Assembly (NCBI GenBank): GCA_031258505.1
Contig: JAIRMT010000184.1
Span: 1-6,855, forward strand
From: Treponema sp.
Lineage (GTDB): Bacteria; Spirochaetota; Spirochaetia; Treponematales; Breznakiellaceae
Direction of reading: 5' to 3'
DNA length: 6,855 nt
The notes under the pieces are model-generated. The model saw only the letters and a program-made list of their open reading frames with translations, had not been told where the DNA came from and did no database searches. This document shows, piece after piece, positions 5,932 through 6,855 of this stretch. The number at the start of each line of letters is the position of its first letter. The stretch's first letter is position 1. Both the position numbers and the translations under genes were made by a program.

Positions 5932-6047
5932 TTGCTTCGCTGTTCGTTGCAACTATTGCAATGGTCTTACATGAACTTCCCCAAGCGTAGATTCCACAAG
6001 ATTCTCCGTTTAGCCAAGACTGGCGAGTCTTTGCGAAAGGATGAACG
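5902..6047 (-). pseudogene. Probable decayed 3' end of an IS200/IS605-type tnpB gene
   Basis: No intact gene is present. The minus strand from about 6047 down is open for some 57 codons after a TAG, without a good start. It reads about G-V-H-P-F-A-K-T-R-Q-S-W-L-N-G-E-S-C-G-I, then Y-A-W-G-S-S, and later S-E-A-R-I-P-S-R-K-A-W-G-I-V. Cys/Gly-rich tails of the 'GES..GIYAWG...SEA.IP' kind are what I associate with the C-termini of TnpB proteins, ahead of an end hairpin like that at 5898-5931. The RuvC and zinc-finger parts of TnpB are absent, so only a tail remains. The assignment rests on tail resemblance and the hairpin and is tentative. Confidence 0.33.
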
Positions 6048-6074
6048 CCCTATAAACAAACTTGATAGTTTTGA

Positions 6075-6197
6075 TAAAAAGTTTTAGTCGTATAAAAAAG
6101 ACTTTTAGTCGTGTAAAAAAAAGTTATTGCCGTGTAAAAAAAAGTTTTAGTCGTGTAAAAAAGAGTTCTTGCCATGTAAAAAAGAGTTTTAGCCATG
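6075..6197. repeat. 21-bp tandem repeat array, six copies
   Basis: Units lie at 6075-6092 (18 bases, three shorter), 6093-6113, 6114-6134, 6135-6155, 6156-6176 and 6177-6197. Each begins with TAAAAAA, has GTTTTAG or a close variant in the middle, and ends in TCGTG or CCATG. The unit length is two turns of B-DNA, so the A6-A8 tracts recur in phase and should bend the DNA. Because 21 and 18 are multiples of three, several frames stay open. The plus strand reads repeated R-V-K-K-S-F-S, and one minus frame reads T-T-K-T-F-F-Y. Neither shows a ribosome site or a codon pattern that proves translation. Confidence 0.9.
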
Positions 6198-6198
6198 T

Positions 6199-6233
6199 TT
6201 GACAAGTCCCAATGCCTGAATTCAGGGGGATTC
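6199..6233 (-). repeat. Hairpin element copy 2, related to the copy at 5898-5931
   Basis: It shares 16 of 18 bases with the first copy over TTGACAA-x-TCCC-x-ATGCC and again ends in GGGGATTC. The centre differs: here it is the 12-bp perfect palindrome CCTGAATTCAGG (6215-6226). TCCC (6207-6210) pairs with GGGA (6227-6230) outside it, leaving a four-base bulge. In both copies the minus strand enters the hairpin reading I-P in the same phase. The element directly abuts the 21-bp array. Confidence 0.5.
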
Positions 6234-6297
6234 CCGGCGCTTTTGGTAAAGCCGGCGGGCGGCTATGCTGTTGCTTTGGCAGCGCTGAACGCCATCT

Positions 6298-6320
6298 CAA
6301 TACCCGCAAAGCGAGTATTG
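6298..6320. other. Stem-loop downstream of the oxidoreductase gene
   Basis: CAATACCCGC (6298-6307) pairs with GCGAGTATTG (6311-6320) across a three-base AAA loop with one C/A mismatch. It lies 27 bases past the oxidoreductase stop on the minus strand. There is no T-run on either side, so it may be a Rho-dependent or stability element, or a dispersed repeat. The rest of 6234-6347 holds a weaker hairpin (CCGGC 6234-6238 with GCCGG 6251-6255) and nothing else I recognise. Confidence 0.4.
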
Positions 6321-6347
6321 GAAGGTGTCAGAGCTAAGTGAAACGTT

Positions 6348-6855
6348 TTACAGCGGTTTGCGGCTCATCCATTTGCCGTTGGTGAAGTCCGGGAACGAAA
6401 CCGGAGCGCCAGCCTGAGCAATGGACGCCTCTGAGAGGGCAGATACACTCATCCATGCGGCCATGTCGTATACATCGATTGGCGCTGGAGTGTTATCAAT
6501 CACAGCCTGAAAAAAGGCGTCGAACTCCAGCCAGTCCATGCCGTCATGCCCGCCTTTGATACCTGTTTTCAGGTACTCTTGCCAGATGGGATGTTCGTAA
6601 CGCTTCAGGTAGGTTTCCGCGTTACCCCAGAGTTCCCGGCTCTTGAATTCAAACTTGTTGTGTTCTCCATCCAGAAACAGGCTCAGGTTATCCTCGCAGA
6701 ACATGGCGCGGGTTCCCTGAACGTGAAAGCCGCGGGAGTAGCAGCGGGGCAGGCACGTGTCCAGCGTGAGAGAGATGGTTTCGCCATGCGCGCATTTGAT
6801 GATGGTCGTTACCACATCGCCCTGCGCAAACTTCAGACCCGCGTCCTTACCATTG
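6348..6855 (-). CDS. Gfo/Idh/MocA-family oxidoreductase, GH109-like C-terminal part (5' end outside window)
   Basis: The frame is open from the right edge, so the gene starts outside the window; 168 C-terminal residues are visible. A GTG at 6815 is internal, because the frame continues upstream with N-G-K-D-A-G-L-K-F-A-Q-G-D. The visible part is the beta-sheet substrate domain of Gfo/Idh/MocA NAD(P)-dependent enzymes. The late G-G-H-D-G-M-D-W stretch, D-V-Y-D-M-A-A-W-M-S-V and P-D-F-T-N-G-K-W strongly recall the GH109 group (alpha-N-acetylgalactosaminidase-like glycosidases that use NAD) and its dehydrogenase relatives. The Rossmann domain that would confirm the cofactor motif is not in view. 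It faces the gntR gene across the 446-bp repeat-rich gap. Whether it belongs to the sugar-import function is unknown. Confidence 0.85.
   Translation of the reverse strand, partial: NGKDAGLKFAQGDVVTTIIKCAHGETISLTLDTCLPRCYSRGFHVQGTRAMFCEDNLSLFLDGEHNKFEFKSRELWGNAETYLKRYEHPIWQEYLKTGIKGGHDGMDWLEFDAFFQAVIDNTPAPIDVYDMAAWMSVSALSEASIAQAGAPVSFPDFTNGKWMSRKPL

Noticed and set aside
6075..6197. CRISPR array
   Set aside because: The 21-bp units are directly contiguous with no spacers and no cas genes nearby.
6199..6204. TTGACA as a plus-strand -35 box
   Set aside because: No -10-like sequence lies 16-18 bases downstream; the hexamer is part of the repeated hairpin element.
6124..6309. 61-codon minus-strand open frame with L-F-F-T repeats
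   Set aside because: It runs across the second hairpin element and the tandem array with no ribosome site; its repeats simply mirror the DNA repeat.
6468..6473. GTATAC as another operator of the GntR regulator
   Set aside because: It is inside the oxidoreductase coding region (D-V-Y-D codons), and the flanks do not continue the palindrome.

Overview
The window looks like a piece of a spirochaete chromosome, most likely a Treponema-type gut or host-associated bacterium. This rests on the 'VFAGG' signal-peptide cleavage context of the binding protein, which is common in treponemal periplasmic proteins, on the moderate GC content, and on the gene mix. It is an inference, not a proof.

Positions 1-5188 (minus strand) form one tight operon, read from right to left. 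In transcription order it encodes: an L-cysteine desulfidase / 'serine dehydratase alpha' family iron-sulfur enzyme; a uroporphyrinogen-decarboxylase-fold protein that carries the H-x-C...C zinc signature of corrinoid methyltransferases; a CUT1-type periplasmic sugar-binding protein; and two ABC permeases, the second running off the left edge. The joints are an 8-bp overlap, a 60-bp gap with competing hairpins, a 94-bp gap with a long stem-loop, and an ATGA overlap. No ABC ATPase is visible, so the transporter probably uses a shared ATPase encoded elsewhere or a gene beyond the left edge.

Positions 5189-5256 are a compact 68-bp divergent control region. One TTGTCAA block provides the -35 box in both directions. 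A perfect AAGTATACTT palindrome lies in the spacer of the operon promoter. Both predicted transcripts start almost at their ATG, so both first genes look leaderless. The plus-strand gene at 5257-5901 is a GntR/FCD regulator, the obvious candidate to bind the palindrome and control the operon.

Positions 5902-6347 hold no convincing gene. They contain two copies of a ~35-bp hairpin element in direct orientation about 300 bp apart, what looks like a decayed 3' end of an IS200/IS605-type tnpB gene on the minus strand, a six-copy 21-bp tandem array with helically phased A-tracts, and a further isolated stem-loop. From 6348 to the right edge is the C-terminal part of a minus-strand Gfo/Idh/MocA oxidoreductase resembling the GH109 branch.

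Working hypothesis: a GntR/FCD-regulated uptake and breakdown operon in which a sugar-type importer is coupled to C-S bond cleavage and a possible methyl-transfer step. The substrate is unknown and cannot be read from the sequence.
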